From assembly GCA_965661265.1 (NCBI GenBank), contig CBFIDE010000011.1, positions 1 to 64,000 on the forward strand: a DNA stretch of 64,000 bases, written 5' to 3'. Origin of the DNA: CBFIDE01 sp965661265. GTDB taxonomy: Bacteria; Bacteroidota; Bacteroidia; Flavobacteriales; Schleiferiaceae. Below, piece by piece: positions 16,020-25,096 of this stretch (position 1 is its first letter; every line of letters starts with the position of its first letter). The notes under the pieces were generated by a model. That model made no database searches. It had not been told where the DNA came from and worked only from the letters and a program-made list of their open reading frames with translations. The position numbers and the translations under genes were made by a program.

Positions 16020-16886
16020 TTAATCCTTAGAACTATACTTATCAATTGCTTCTTGAACCATATCAGCATAACCAAACTCTTTTTCATTCTTCTTAGCGTC
16101 TTCTTGACCAATTTTCATAGCCTTCTTTGCAGACTTCTTAGCTTCTTTCTTCATATCATTTGCAGATTGAATGCTAGCCTGAAGGTAGAATGAATACCAG
16201 TTTGCATCGTTAGCCTCAGTTGACATAGTGATATACTCCAAAGCTTTCTTAATATCACCTTCATTGTTCATTTTATAAGAGGCAGCATTTCTATAAACCT
16301 TCCAGAGATCTTCTGGAGAAGACTCAGCTATAGCAGCATCAATATTAGCTTGTGCAGCAGCATTAACATCTAGCATTATTGGAATATGAACAGTAGTGTT
16401 CTCCCAGCTAATCACCAAATGAGCTCCATTAGACATGATGTTATTGATTCCCATGCTAAAAGTCTCAACAGACTCAGTTAACATAGATGGCTTCACCTTA
16501 AATCTTGCAACATCATTATCTTCTGAATACCCTGAAGTTCCACCATGATCGGTCTTAGAATTCAAAATAATTGTCCATTCAGACTCTCCTGGAATTGTAA
16601 ATATTGAATATGTTCCTGCTTTCACCATTTCGCCTCCAATAGTAGCATCTGTTGAAAGGCTAATAGTTGAATTCATATTAGCTCCAGTTCTCCATAATTC
16701 GCCAAATGGAACCAGTTCTCCAAAAATAGCGCGGTCTTTCATACTTGGTCTACTGTAGGTCATACTTATCTCAGTCAATCCAACCATTTCAGTAAAAGAA
16801 GCTGTTGGACTAGGCTGTGGAAGCTTTTGCGCTTGTATCGAAAGGCTCAATACTATGGCTAAAGCCGCAAGTAAAATCTTTTTCAT
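16020..16886 (-). CDS. DUF2911 domain protein with C-terminal TPR-like helices
   Basis: A 288-residue exported protein. Signal peptide MKKILLAALAIVLSLSIQAQ is cut after AQ. The next 150 residues hold the DUF2911 pattern: PSPTASFTEMVGLTEISMTYSRPSMKDR, FGELVPFGELWRTGAN, and a beta-rich core ending MLDVNAAAQANIDAAI. The C-terminal part is helical and lysine-rich, with tetratricopeptide-like pairs (EDLWKVYRNAASYKM, WYSFYLQASIQSAND). The family is common in Bacteroidota and has no known biochemical role. Position in periplasm is inferred from the signal peptide. Confidence 0.9.
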   Translation of the reverse strand: MKKILLAALAIVLSLSIQAQKLPQPSPTASFTEMVGLTEISMTYSRPSMKDRAIFGELVPFGELWRTGANMNSTISLSTDATIGGEMVKAGTYSIFTIPGESEWTIILNSKTDHGGTSGYSEDNDVARFKVKPSMLTESVETFSMGINNIMSNGAHLVISWENTTVHIPIMLDVNAAAQANIDAAIAESSPEDLWKVYRNAASYKMNNEGDIKKALEYITMSTEANDANWYSFYLQASIQSANDMKKEAKKSAKKAMKIGQEDAKKNEKEFGYADMVQEAIDKYSSKD

Positions 16887-17034
16887 TTCGTTTTTATTGT
16901 TTAAACATTAGACCTCTAAACTACTTAGGAGCGCTCAAAGTTCAAAATTATTTCTTCATTCTATTAACAGATAGTTCAAAACCTTCATATAGCATAACAA
17001 TAGCTTAAAATATAGTTGACAAATCTTAGCCTTA

Positions 17035-17898
17035 TTGCGTCAAAATCAAAAGTTGGAAAAAAGAAAAATAGATATAGTAGTAATATCTGATGTACATCTG
17101 GGTACTTTTGGATGCAGGGCTAAAGAATTATATTCCTACCTAAAGAGTATCGAGCCAAAAACTCTAATCCTGAATGGTGACATCATTGATATTTGGCAAT
17201 TTAGAAAAAGCTACTTCCCAAAAGCCCATTTTAAAGTTTTAAAGCAAATCTTCTCACTTGCATCACATGGGACTGAAATTCATTATTTAACTGGAAATCA
17301 TGACGAGATGCTCAGAAAGTTCTCAGAGATGCAATTTGGGAATATACATTTGGCGGATAAGTTAATTATGCAAATAGGAGAGAAGAAACTTTGGTTCTTT
17401 CATGGGGATATATTCGACAATTCTATTAGTTATGCTAAATGGATTGCAAAGCTTGGAGGCTGGGGCTACGACTTTTTAATCATGCTGAATAGTCTGATGA
17501 ATTGGTTTTTAATCAAAATAGGGAAAGAACGATATAGCTTTTCAAAGAAGATAAAAAACAGCGTTAAAAAAGCCGTTAGCTATATCAATGACTTTGAGAC
17601 TATTGCGGCTGAACTGGCGATTGATAGTAATTATGATTACGTAATTTGCGGGCATATTCACCAACCGCAAATAAGGATAATTGAGAATAAAGAAGGATCA
17701 ACTGTTTATATGAATTCTGGAGATTGGATAGAAAACCTAACTTCATTAGAGTATAGCAAAAATGAGTGGAAATTATATCATCATATTGATATAGAAGAAG
17801 ATAAAAATTCCGAAGATGATTTCACGGAAAGCTTTGATATTTCTAGTTTATTAAGGTCCGTAAAGAGTCAAGAATTTAATGATAAGAAAATCATCTAA
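17035..17898 (+). CDS. LpxH-like metallophosphoesterase (UDP-2,3-diacylglucosamine hydrolase family)
   Basis: A 287-residue calcineurin-type phosphoesterase. The start is a TTG at 17035; an in-frame stop at 17017-17019 rules out a longer form and no ATG lies before the first catalytic motif. Metal-binding motifs appear in order: SDVHLG (D-x-H), LNGDIID, TGNHDE, FHGD and GHIHQPQ. This Bacteroidota group is usually annotated as UDP-2,3-diacylglucosamine diphosphatase, the lipid A step making lipid X, but several related phosphoesterases look alike. The following glycosyltransferase gene starts 20 bases before its stop, so the two are translationally coupled and probably act on the same envelope lipid. 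Confidence 0.85.
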   Translation: MRQNQKLEKRKIDIVVISDVHLGTFGCRAKELYSYLKSIEPKTLILNGDIIDIWQFRKSYFPKAHFKVLKQIFSLASHGTEIHYLTGNHDEMLRKFSEMQFGNIHLADKLIMQIGEKKLWFFHGDIFDNSISYAKWIAKLGGWGYDFLIMLNSLMNWFLIKIGKERYSFSKKIKNSVKKAVSYINDFETIAAELAIDSNYDYVICGHIHQPQIRIIENKEGSTVYMNSGDWIENLTSLEYSKNEWKLYHHIDIEEDKNSEDDFTESFDISSLLRSVKSQEFNDKKII

Positions 17899-18886
17899 GG
17901 TTTTATATGCTATTCAAGGAACTGGAAATGGCCATGTTGCAAGAGCTAGAGAGATTATTCCATTCTTATCAAAGATCTGTGATCTTGATATTCTTTTAAG
18001 TGGCACCCAATCTAATATTGATATTGGTCATTCTATTAAACATCAATCTAGAGGCTTGGTGTTTTTCTACAATAAAAAGGGAGGCCTAAGTTATTGGCAA
18101 ACCATTGTAAAGAATAACATTTTCAAACTATTAGTTGAAATAATAAAGTTTCCAATAAAAGATTACGATCTAATTATTAATGATTTTGAATGCATTTCTG
18201 CTTGGTCAGCAAAAATACGAGGAGTAAAAAGCATTAGCTTGGGTCATCAGTCTAGCTTTGTCAGCGATAAGGTTCCAAGACCTAAAAAAAAGGACTTTAT
18301 TGGAGAATTGATTCTGAAATTCTATGCTCCTTGTTCTAGCCATATTGGCTTCCATTTTAAGCCCTATGATACCAATATTTACCCAGCCGTGATTAGATCA
18401 GAAGTGAGAAACCTGAATTTTTATCAATCAGGACATATTAATGTTTACTTACCTGCTTACAGAGACCCACAAATAATAGAAGTCCTGAGTAAAATCGATG
18501 CAAAATGGATAGTATTCTCAAAATATTGCACCAAAGAATATATGAAGGCTAATATTACATTTAAACCGGTAAGCAATTTAGAATTTCTAAAAAGCTTTGA
18601 GAGTTGCTCTGGAGTTTTGAGCAGTGCTGGGTTTGAAGCTCCTGCTGAAAGTATTTTTGCCAATAAAAAACTGCTTTGTATTCCTATAAAAGGACAGTAT
18701 GAACAATATTGCAATGCAGAGGCTCTAAAAAAATTAGGAGTTCCTATTATTAATCGTTTAGATATTGATCAAATACCTATTATTGAAAATTGGCTCAGTA
18801 ATACTCAAACTATTACTCTTGAAACACCCGATTTTATTGAAGACCTTTTGAGAAAGATAATCCAATCAAATACAGATTGTGATTAA
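17879..18886 (+). CDS. MJ1255-type glycosyltransferase (UDP-GlcNAc-like)
   Basis: A 335-residue GT-B-like protein starting within the previous gene. The N-terminus KVLYAIQGTGNGHVARAREIIPFL has the glycine-rich GxGNGHxxRA loop of MurG/MGDG-synthase relatives, LIINDFECISAWSAKIRGVKSISLGHQSSF is the middle strand, and SAGFEAPAESIFANKKLLCIPIKGQYEQ(Y)CNA near residues 255-285 is the donor-binding E...Q motif. In Bacteroidota this family is regularly coupled to an LpxH-like phosphoesterase. The acceptor is unknown. Confidence 0.82.
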   Translation: MIRKSSKVLYAIQGTGNGHVARAREIIPFLSKICDLDILLSGTQSNIDIGHSIKHQSRGLVFFYNKKGGLSYWQTIVKNNIFKLLVEIIKFPIKDYDLIINDFECISAWSAKIRGVKSISLGHQSSFVSDKVPRPKKKDFIGELILKFYAPCSSHIGFHFKPYDTNIYPAVIRSEVRNLNFYQSGHINVYLPAYRDPQIIEVLSKIDAKWIVFSKYCTKEYMKANITFKPVSNLEFLKSFESCSGVLSSAGFEAPAESIFANKKLLCIPIKGQYEQYCNAEALKKLGVPIINRLDIDQIPIIENWLSNTQTITLETPDFIEDLLRKIIQSNTDCD

Positions 18887-19048
18887 TCTTTTTTAAGGAA
18901 TTATCTTTTGCCTAAATTATTATTTACCTAAGACAGTAGACTGGCTCTAGATTAGTTGCTTATAATTGATTATTTGATTCAGATACTAGCAAATCAAAAA
19001 AAGCGTTTCTCTATTCATACCTTATTCGTACTTTTGCACGATATTTTG

Positions 19049-19846
19049 ATGAAATTGAAGCGTCTACTATACTTATTACTTTTTTTAACTAGCATTTCAT
19101 GTAGTCAATACCAAAAGGTACTGAAAAGCACGGATCTAGATTTTAAATTTGCCAAGGCGAAGGAATACTATAATGAACAGAACTATAATAAGGCATTCCC
19201 TTTATTTGATGAGCTTCTGAGTTTATATAGAGGAACTTCTAAGGCAGAAGAAGTATACTACTATTATGCTTCAACTACCTTTCATAGAAAAGATTACATT
19301 TTAGCTGCATATCATTATAAAAATTTCACCAAGACATTTCCTGCATCGGTTTACAGTGATGAATGTGCTTTTCAAGTAGGCTATTGCTATTATTTAGAGG
19401 CGCCTGGTTACAGCTTAGATCAGACCTACACTTATAAAGCAATGAACGAAATACAGCTATATGTGAATACTCATCCTAATAGTATTAGGTTACAAGAGTG
19501 TAATGAGATTATCATTGAATTAAGAAGACGATTAGAAAGAAAAAGCTTTGAGAAAGCTAAGTTATACTTTAAAACCGAGCATTTTCAATCCGCAGTTGTT
19601 GCCTACAATAACACATTGAATGACTTTCCAGATACCAAGTATCTTGAAGAAGCCTTATATTACAGACTTATTGCGAGCTATAAATTAGCCGAGAATAGTA
19701 TTGAAACTAAAAGACTGCAGAGATTCATTGAATCACAAACTGCATATTTTGATTATATAAATAAATTCCCTGGTGGAGAGAAGGCAGAAGATGCCAACCT
19801 TCTTTACGAGGAAATCAGAAAGCAGATTAATAATTATAAATTCTAA
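19049..19846 (+). CDS. bamD: Outer membrane protein assembly factor BamD
   Basis: A 265-residue lipoprotein of the BAM complex, which folds barrel proteins into the outer membrane. The start is set at MKLKRLLYLLLFLTSISCSQY because this gives a lipoprotein signal with lipobox TSISC; the frame from 18956 would extend it by 31 unlikely residues. Mature sequence begins YQKVLKSTDLDFKFAKAKEYYNEQNYNKAFPLFDELL, the first of about five TPR-type repeats (FPASVYSDECAFQVGYCYY, YFKTEHFQSAVVAYNNTLNDFPDTKYLEEALYYR). It is followed by rpoZ, coaBC, porD and recN on the same strand, a conserved Bacteroidota order. Confidence 0.92.
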   Translation: MKLKRLLYLLLFLTSISCSQYQKVLKSTDLDFKFAKAKEYYNEQNYNKAFPLFDELLSLYRGTSKAEEVYYYYASTTFHRKDYILAAYHYKNFTKTFPASVYSDECAFQVGYCYYLEAPGYSLDQTYTYKAMNEIQLYVNTHPNSIRLQECNEIIIELRRRLERKSFEKAKLYFKTEHFQSAVVAYNNTLNDFPDTKYLEEALYYRLIASYKLAENSIETKRLQRFIESQTAYFDYINKFPGGEKAEDANLLYEEIRKQINNYKF

Positions 19847-19853
19847 TAAAAGC

Positions 19854-20183
19854 ATGGATTACAAGAAGACTAACGGTAACCGTACTACTGAGACTTTAGA
19901 TAAGAATCAAATAGATAAGCCCACGGGAAATATCTACGAAGCAATTTCAATTCTTGCAAAGAGATCTGAGCAAATTGGGTCTGACATTAAAACTGAACTT
20001 CATAATAAATTAGAAGAGTTTGCAACTCATACTGATTCTCTTGAAGAGATCTTTGAAAATAAGGAGCAAATTGAAGTATCAAGATTTTACGAATCATTGC
20101 CTAAGCCTCATGCAATTGCTGCAGACGAATGGGCCAATGATAAGGTATACTTCAGAAGACCAGAAGAAAACACAGAAGAATAG
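19854..20183 (+). CDS. rpoZ: DNA-directed RNA polymerase omega subunit (Bacteroidota type)
   Basis: A 109-residue protein started at MDYKKTNGNRTTETLDK (ATG 19854), seven bases after the bamD stop. IYEAISILAKRSEQIGSDIKTELHNKLEEFA carries the omega helix pair (the AISILAKR-x-QI motif), and the C-terminus ending in the acidic EENTEE is typical of the divergent Bacteroidota form. Omega helps assemble and stabilise core RNA polymerase by holding the beta-prime subunit. Its position between bamD and coaBC is a strong supporting clue. Confidence 0.88.
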   Translation: MDYKKTNGNRTTETLDKNQIDKPTGNIYEAISILAKRSEQIGSDIKTELHNKLEEFATHTDSLEEIFENKEQIEVSRFYESLPKPHAIAADEWANDKVYFRRPEENTEE

Positions 20184-20186
20184 AAT

Positions 20187-21404
20187 ATGCTCCAAGGTAA
20201 AAAGCTTGTCTTAGGTGTAAGCGGCAGTATTGCTGCTTATAAGGCTAGTTTTTTAGTGAGACTGCTCATAAAAGCAGGCGCTGATGTCAAAGTTGTCATG
20301 AGCCCTGCTTCTAAGGACTTTGTTAGTCCGCTTACTTTAGCCACACTTTCTAATAACCCAGTTCTTTGGGATTACTTTGATAGAGAAGAGGAGAGTGATG
20401 GTAGCTGGAATAATCATGTTGATTTAGGCCTTTGGGCAGATCTAATTATTATAGCACCAGCAACTTCAAACACCTTGTCTAAAATGGCAAGTGGTTCAGC
20501 AGATAACTTATTAATGGGGGTTTATATGTCTGCAAAATGTCCTGTATATTTTGCTCCAGCTATGGATTTAGACATGTACCAACATCCATCCACACAAGAG
20601 AATATCCAAAAGCTAATTTCATTTGGAAATAAGTTTATTGAACCAGGTGATGGCGAGTTGGCTAGCGGACTTGTTGGAAAAGGAAGAATGGCTGAACCTG
20701 AAGAGATTATATCTTTTATTGAAGCTGATTTATTAGACCAAAGTCCTTTAAAAGGAAAAACCATATTAGTAAACGCCGGTCCTACACATGAGCCGATTGA
20801 TCCAGTACGATATATTGGAAACCGGTCTTCAGGCAGAATGGGGATCGCAATAGCAGAAGTAGCCGCTTTGTTAGGGGCTCAAGTTCACCTTGTATTAGGC
20901 CCCACACATTTAAGGCCTCAAAACAAGAGCATACAAACCTATTTGATTAATACTGCCCAAGAATTAAATAATCAGTGCTTAGCGCTTTTTGGTCAGGCCG
21001 ATATTGCAATTCTGAGCGCTGCGGTTGCAGACTATAGGCCAGAAAATGTACATTCATCTAAGATTAAGAAAGATGGAAGTGGACTAAGTATAAAATTAAT
21101 TGAAAATCCGGACGTTCTCTATAACTTAGGTGTGCAGAAAAAAGAGGAACAAGTATTGGTTGGCTTTGCACTAGAGACCAATGATTTAGTGGCAAATGCA
21201 CGCAAAAAGCTGATAAAAAAGAACTGTGACTTAATCGTTCTAAACTCTCCGTCTGCAGAAGGGACAGGCTTTGGATTCGAAACTAATAGGGTTCATATTA
21301 TCGACAGAAATGGCAAGGAACATAAAACAGAACTCAAGACTAAGCATGAAATTGCACAAGATATTTTTAACATTATTCTTAATTATAAGCACTCTAGCTC
21401 TTAG
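20187..21404 (+). CDS. coaBC: Bifunctional phosphopantothenoylcysteine decarboxylase/synthetase
   Basis: A 405-residue enzyme for two steps of coenzyme A synthesis. The N-terminal CoaC domain has GVSGSIAAYKA (flavin-binding), the histidine-bearing NHVDLGLWADLIIIAPATSNTLSKMASG, and PAMDLDMY(QH)P corresponding to the PXMNxxMW loop. The CoaB domain begins about residue 190 with GKTILVNAGPTHEPIDPVRYIGNRSSGRMG, then AAVADYRP and GFALETNDL. It follows rpoZ by three bases. Its last 59 bases overlap the start of porD in another frame, an unusually long overlap. Confidence 0.97.
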   Translation: MLQGKKLVLGVSGSIAAYKASFLVRLLIKAGADVKVVMSPASKDFVSPLTLATLSNNPVLWDYFDREEESDGSWNNHVDLGLWADLIIIAPATSNTLSKMASGSADNLLMGVYMSAKCPVYFAPAMDLDMYQHPSTQENIQKLISFGNKFIEPGDGELASGLVGKGRMAEPEEIISFIEADLLDQSPLKGKTILVNAGPTHEPIDPVRYIGNRSSGRMGIAIAEVAALLGAQVHLVLGPTHLRPQNKSIQTYLINTAQELNNQCLALFGQADIAILSAAVADYRPENVHSSKIKKDGSGLSIKLIENPDVLYNLGVQKKEEQVLVGFALETNDLVANARKKLIKKNCDLIVLNSPSAEGTGFGFETNRVHIIDRNGKEHKTELKTKHEIAQDIFNIILNYKHSSS

Positions 21405-22263
21405 CACTAAATCTCAAGCTCAAGAACTTAACGCCAATGTTCAGGTAATCGCAGACAATATTCAAAGAACAAACAAAGAAGTCTTTACTACGCTGCAAAC
21501 TTCTATTAGAGAATTCTTAAATAATAGAAAATGGACTCAGGACAACTATTCTAACATTGAAAGGATTAAGTGTAATTATATTATAAACATTACGGAACAG
21601 TCGGGTACAGATCTTTATTCAGGAACTATTCAAGTTCAATATGCAAGACCAATTTATAGGTCTGCGTATGAGTCTCCTGTATTTGTTTATCAGGACAAAA
21701 ACTTTCAATTTCAATATTTAGAATTTGATAGACTTGACTTTACAGACAATACCTATTTAAACAATTTAACTTCAGTCCTAGCATACTACGCATATATCGT
21801 AATTGGCCATGACATGGATTCTTACGCATTGAAAGGTGGAGATGAAATGTTTAAAAAAGCTCAAAATATTGTTAATAATGCTCAAAGCTCTGGAAACACA
21901 GGTTGGCAAGCTACTGGAAACCGAAATAGATATTGGTTAACTGATAATCTGCTAAGCCCTGCATTTAATAACTATAGAAGCTGCATTTACCAATACCATA
22001 GACTTGGATTGGATTTAATGTATGAACCAGCACAACAGAAAGCAGCTAAAGAAATCGTTAAGAATTCTTTACTAGGCCTTAATGAGGTATTTAAACAAAG
22101 AAGAAACTCTATGGTCATGCAGCTTTTCTTTGACTCTAAAAGCGCAGAAATAATAAGTATTTTTAATGGGGGAGAACCTTCTGACCTAACAGCCTTAAAG
22201 GAGTTGTTAGTTAAACTAGATGCTTCAAACGCTGAGGCCTATCAAAAAATGGGAAATCTCTAA
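21346..22263 (+). CDS. porD: Type IX secretion-associated protein PorD (DUF4835)
   Basis: A 305-residue exported protein started at MKLHKIFLTLFLIISTLAL (ATG 21346), which yields a signal peptide cleaved around SQAQ. The mature segment ELNANVQVIADNIQRTNKEVFTTLQTSIREFLNNRKWT is the diagnostic opening of DUF4835; also visible are YYAYIVIGHDMDSYALKGGDEMF and the NRNRYWLTDNLL motif. The family is annotated as PorD, required in Porphyromonas for type IX secretion, fitting the T9SS cargo proteins in this window. It begins inside the coaBC coding region and ends four bases before recN. Confidence 0.88.
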   Translation: MKLHKIFLTLFLIISTLALSTKSQAQELNANVQVIADNIQRTNKEVFTTLQTSIREFLNNRKWTQDNYSNIERIKCNYIINITEQSGTDLYSGTIQVQYARPIYRSAYESPVFVYQDKNFQFQYLEFDRLDFTDNTYLNNLTSVLAYYAYIVIGHDMDSYALKGGDEMFKKAQNIVNNAQSSGNTGWQATGNRNRYWLTDNLLSPAFNNYRSCIYQYHRLGLDLMYEPAQQKAAKEIVKNSLLGLNEVFKQRRNSMVMQLFFDSKSAEIISIFNGGEPSDLTALKELLVKLDASNAEAYQKMGNL

Positions 22264-22267
22264 CAAG

Positions 22268-23926
22268 ATGCTAACTAACTTATATATTAAGAATTATGCG
22301 CTAATTGAGGAGCTTAACCTAGAGTTAAAGGGTGGCTTCATATCAATCACTGGAGAAACTGGCGCAGGTAAATCTATCTTATTAGGTGCTCTTGGATTGG
22401 TACTTGGAAAAAGAGCAGATCTTAAAAGTCTTGGCAAAAAAGAAGCGCAGTGTATAATTGAAGCTAAGTTTGATGTCTCTAATTTGAATCTTCAAAGCAT
22501 TTTTGAAAAAGAGGATTTAGACTATGAACAAATCTGTATTCTAAGGAGGCAAATAAGCCCATCTGGAAAGAGTAGAGCCTTTATAAATGATATTCCAGTT
22601 AGCCTGAGTCAGTTATCAAAAGTCGCTCAACATCTTATTGACATCCATAGTCAAAATGACAACCTATTACTGAACAACAGTAATTTCCAATTAAGTCTAA
22701 TTGATAATTTCGCTAAGAACAGAATTATTCTAAATGCCTACAAAGCAGCTTATAAAGATTATAAGAGTATTGAAAATGAGCTAAAAGAGCTGAACAAATC
22801 CATCTCCTCTGAAATTGGTGATTTGGATTATTTGCAATTTCTCTTTGAAGAACTTGAGAGCGCGAGACTAATTTCTAATGAACAAGAAGAGTTAGAAAAC
22901 GAATTAGAGATTGCTCAAAACGCTTCTCTAATCGCTGAATCTATTGATTCTAGTTTAGCTATTCTTAACAAAGATGAAAGTGGAGCTTTAGAAAGCTTGA
23001 ATAGAATAAAACAATCCCTAAATAAAATTCAAAATTTCGGATCTGTTTTTAATAGCTTGTCTGAACGCATACTAAATTTAACTATTGAGTTAGATGACAT
23101 TAGATTAGAACTAGAAAAAGAATCTCAGAACTTATCCGTTGAGCCCAATAGATTAGAAGAAATAGACAGTAGGCTTAGTTCTTTAATTAATCTACAAAGA
23201 AAACACAAAGTCAATTCTGTTGAAGAACTAATCATCAAAAGAGATGAGCTGGACAGTATCTTGCTAAAAATCAATAGTTTTGATGATTTAAAAGCTAAGA
23301 TTGAAGGAAGGCTTTTAGAAAGCAAATCTGTTTTATCTGAAAAATCTATAGCTTTAAGTAAGAATCGTAAGAGCCAAAGCCAAAAGCTAGAAATAGAAAT
23401 TAAGAAACTTCTTGTCCAGCTTAATTTGAAAGATGCAGAATTGAAAATTGCTGTAGAGGATCAAAAAGACTTTACCGCTAGCGGTAAAGATCAGATCAGC
23501 TTTAAATTTAGCGCAAACAAAGGCCAAGAAGCACAAGATGTTAGCAAGGTGGCTAGTGGAGGGGAGTTGAGCAGAATTATGCTAGCATTAAAAGCAATAC
23601 TTGCTAGAACTAAGAATCTACCATCCATTATTTTTGATGAGATTGATACTGGTGTATCAGGTGAAACCGCAGAAAAGATTGGTAATATTTTAAAGGGGAT
23701 GAGTAGGGATCTCCAATTAATATGCATTACTCACTTACCTCAAATCGCTGCAAAAGCGAGCACTAATTTAATGGTTGTAAAATCAAGCGATACAGAAAAG
23801 ACTGTTTCCAATATTATTGAGCTTAGTAAGGAGGATTCAGTGAATGAAATTGCAAGACTTCTAAGCGGTGAACTTATTAGTGAAGCGGCATTAAATAATG
23901 CCAAGGAGTTAATTAATAGAGGCTAA
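22268..23926 (+). CDS. recN: DNA repair protein RecN
   Basis: A 552-residue SMC-like ATPase for double-strand break repair. The start is placed at MLTNLYIKNYALIEELNL (ATG 22268). Walker A GETGAGKS is at residues 29-36, the first half continues with the QISPSGKSRAFIND and IHSQNDN motifs of RecN, a coiled-coil occupies roughly 150-350, and the second ATPase half has the signature VASGGELSRIMLALK, Walker B IIFDEIDTGVSGETAEKIG and the ICITHLPQIAAKA switch. Length equals the E. coli protein (553). Confidence 0.97.
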   Translation: MLTNLYIKNYALIEELNLELKGGFISITGETGAGKSILLGALGLVLGKRADLKSLGKKEAQCIIEAKFDVSNLNLQSIFEKEDLDYEQICILRRQISPSGKSRAFINDIPVSLSQLSKVAQHLIDIHSQNDNLLLNNSNFQLSLIDNFAKNRIILNAYKAAYKDYKSIENELKELNKSISSEIGDLDYLQFLFEELESARLISNEQEELENELEIAQNASLIAESIDSSLAILNKDESGALESLNRIKQSLNKIQNFGSVFNSLSERILNLTIELDDIRLELEKESQNLSVEPNRLEEIDSRLSSLINLQRKHKVNSVEELIIKRDELDSILLKINSFDDLKAKIEGRLLESKSVLSEKSIALSKNRKSQSQKLEIEIKKLLVQLNLKDAELKIAVEDQKDFTASGKDQISFKFSANKGQEAQDVSKVASGGELSRIMLALKAILARTKNLPSIIFDEIDTGVSGETAEKIGNILKGMSRDLQLICITHLPQIAAKASTNLMVVKSSDTEKTVSNIIELSKEDSVNEIARLLSGELISEAALNNAKELINRG

Positions 23927-24001
23927 TTATCATCTCTAACTAATTTTACTCTGATTTTTCTAACTTTCTTCCTACTTTGCAATCCTAAACGAATCTAACC
24001 C

Positions 24002-25096
24002 ATGTTTAAAATTCAATCTGTAAAGATCTACTTATTATCGGCTCTTGTATTAAGCATTGCACTTACATCATGTAATCCAGATGAGAATTCTCCAATAGAA
24101 GTCCCTCAAGGTACGGGAACAGTTTACGTTGTTAATTCTGGACCGGTTCAAAATGGTTCAGGAAGTATCGATAGATATAATGGAGATATTCAAACTGGTG
24201 AAAAGAATATTTTTTACAAGGAAAATTTATTCTCTCCCGGTAATAAATTAACGGACGTCTATTTTGACGGTGATTTTGCTTTTATTCTAAGTAGCGGTGA
24301 TGCATTGATGCACTTAGTAAACTCTTCAGATTTGTCCTTAATAAAAAGTTTTGCAGTTGGCTCAAATCCTAGACACATAATAAAAGCACGAGAGAATATA
24401 TACTATATTTCAGATTGGGGACTAGGCGGTTTGTATGTCTATCATAATGTTAGAAGAGAAATTATAGGAGAAATATATACTGGTATTGGCCCGGAGAACA
24501 TGATTCTTCACGATGATAAGGTTTATGTAACCAATAGTGGAGGCACGCGTAAAGACAGTACCGTTGTTGTTATCGATGCACAAACTGATATGACTTTGGA
24601 TACGATAAATGTATCAATAAACCCAAACAGTATTCAGTTAGGTGCTAATGGTCTAATCTATGTTTTATGTAATGGCCTGGCTAATGAGATTGATCAAAAC
24701 CTAAGTAGACCAGGCGGTATCGTTTCTTTTTCTATGGACTCTCTAGGTTACCACATTGAAGATTCTGTAGTTTTTACTAATAATCAAGAGAGACCGACTC
24801 AATTGCGTACTAATCAATTTTCGGATCCCATGTATTATTTAAGTAATGCAGAAGATGGAAGTATTAAAACCTTTAGTGTATCCGCACCTTTGGTGACTGA
24901 ACCTAGCGCTGTTGTAATAAATGGAGGTTTTGAAGGTTTTGGAATAAATCCTTTTACTGCTGAGATATATACATCAGATGTCCTAGATGGTTTTGGTGCA
25001 GGAAATATATATAGATACGGCCCTGGTGGTAATATTTTGGATCAATTTAAAGGTGGTGTTAACGCTACAAGCTTCAGCTTTTATAGAAAAGATTAA
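24002..25096 (+). CDS. YncE/DUF5074-like beta-propeller lipoprotein (BtuG-like)
   Basis: A 364-residue lipoprotein with signal MFKIQSVKIYLLSALVLSIALTSCNP and lipobox LTSC. The mature protein is a run of about seven four-stranded repeats with the YVTN-type rhythm (GTGTVYVVNSGP, GDFAFILSSGDALMHLVNSSDL, NPRHIIKARENIYYISDW, GPENMILHDDKVYVTNSGG, STVVVIDAQTDMTLDTINV, NPNSIQLGANGLIYVLCNG). Bacteroides BtuG, a surface lipoprotein that captures vitamin B12 and hands it to BtuB, belongs to this propeller group. The next gene is a CobT homologue, which makes a corrinoid role plausible, but no BtuB gene is adjacent and ligand specificity is inference. Confidence 0.78.
   Translation: MFKIQSVKIYLLSALVLSIALTSCNPDENSPIEVPQGTGTVYVVNSGPVQNGSGSIDRYNGDIQTGEKNIFYKENLFSPGNKLTDVYFDGDFAFILSSGDALMHLVNSSDLSLIKSFAVGSNPRHIIKARENIYYISDWGLGGLYVYHNVRREIIGEIYTGIGPENMILHDDKVYVTNSGGTRKDSTVVVIDAQTDMTLDTINVSINPNSIQLGANGLIYVLCNGLANEIDQNLSRPGGIVSFSMDSLGYHIEDSVVFTNNQERPTQLRTNQFSDPMYYLSNAEDGSIKTFSVSAPLVTEPSAVVINGGFEGFGINPFTAEIYTSDVLDGFGAGNIYRYGPGGNILDQFKGGVNATSFSFYRKD

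Noticed and set aside
18956..19048. Extended 31-residue N-terminus for BamD
   Set aside because: It would hide the lipoprotein signal that begins at 19049.
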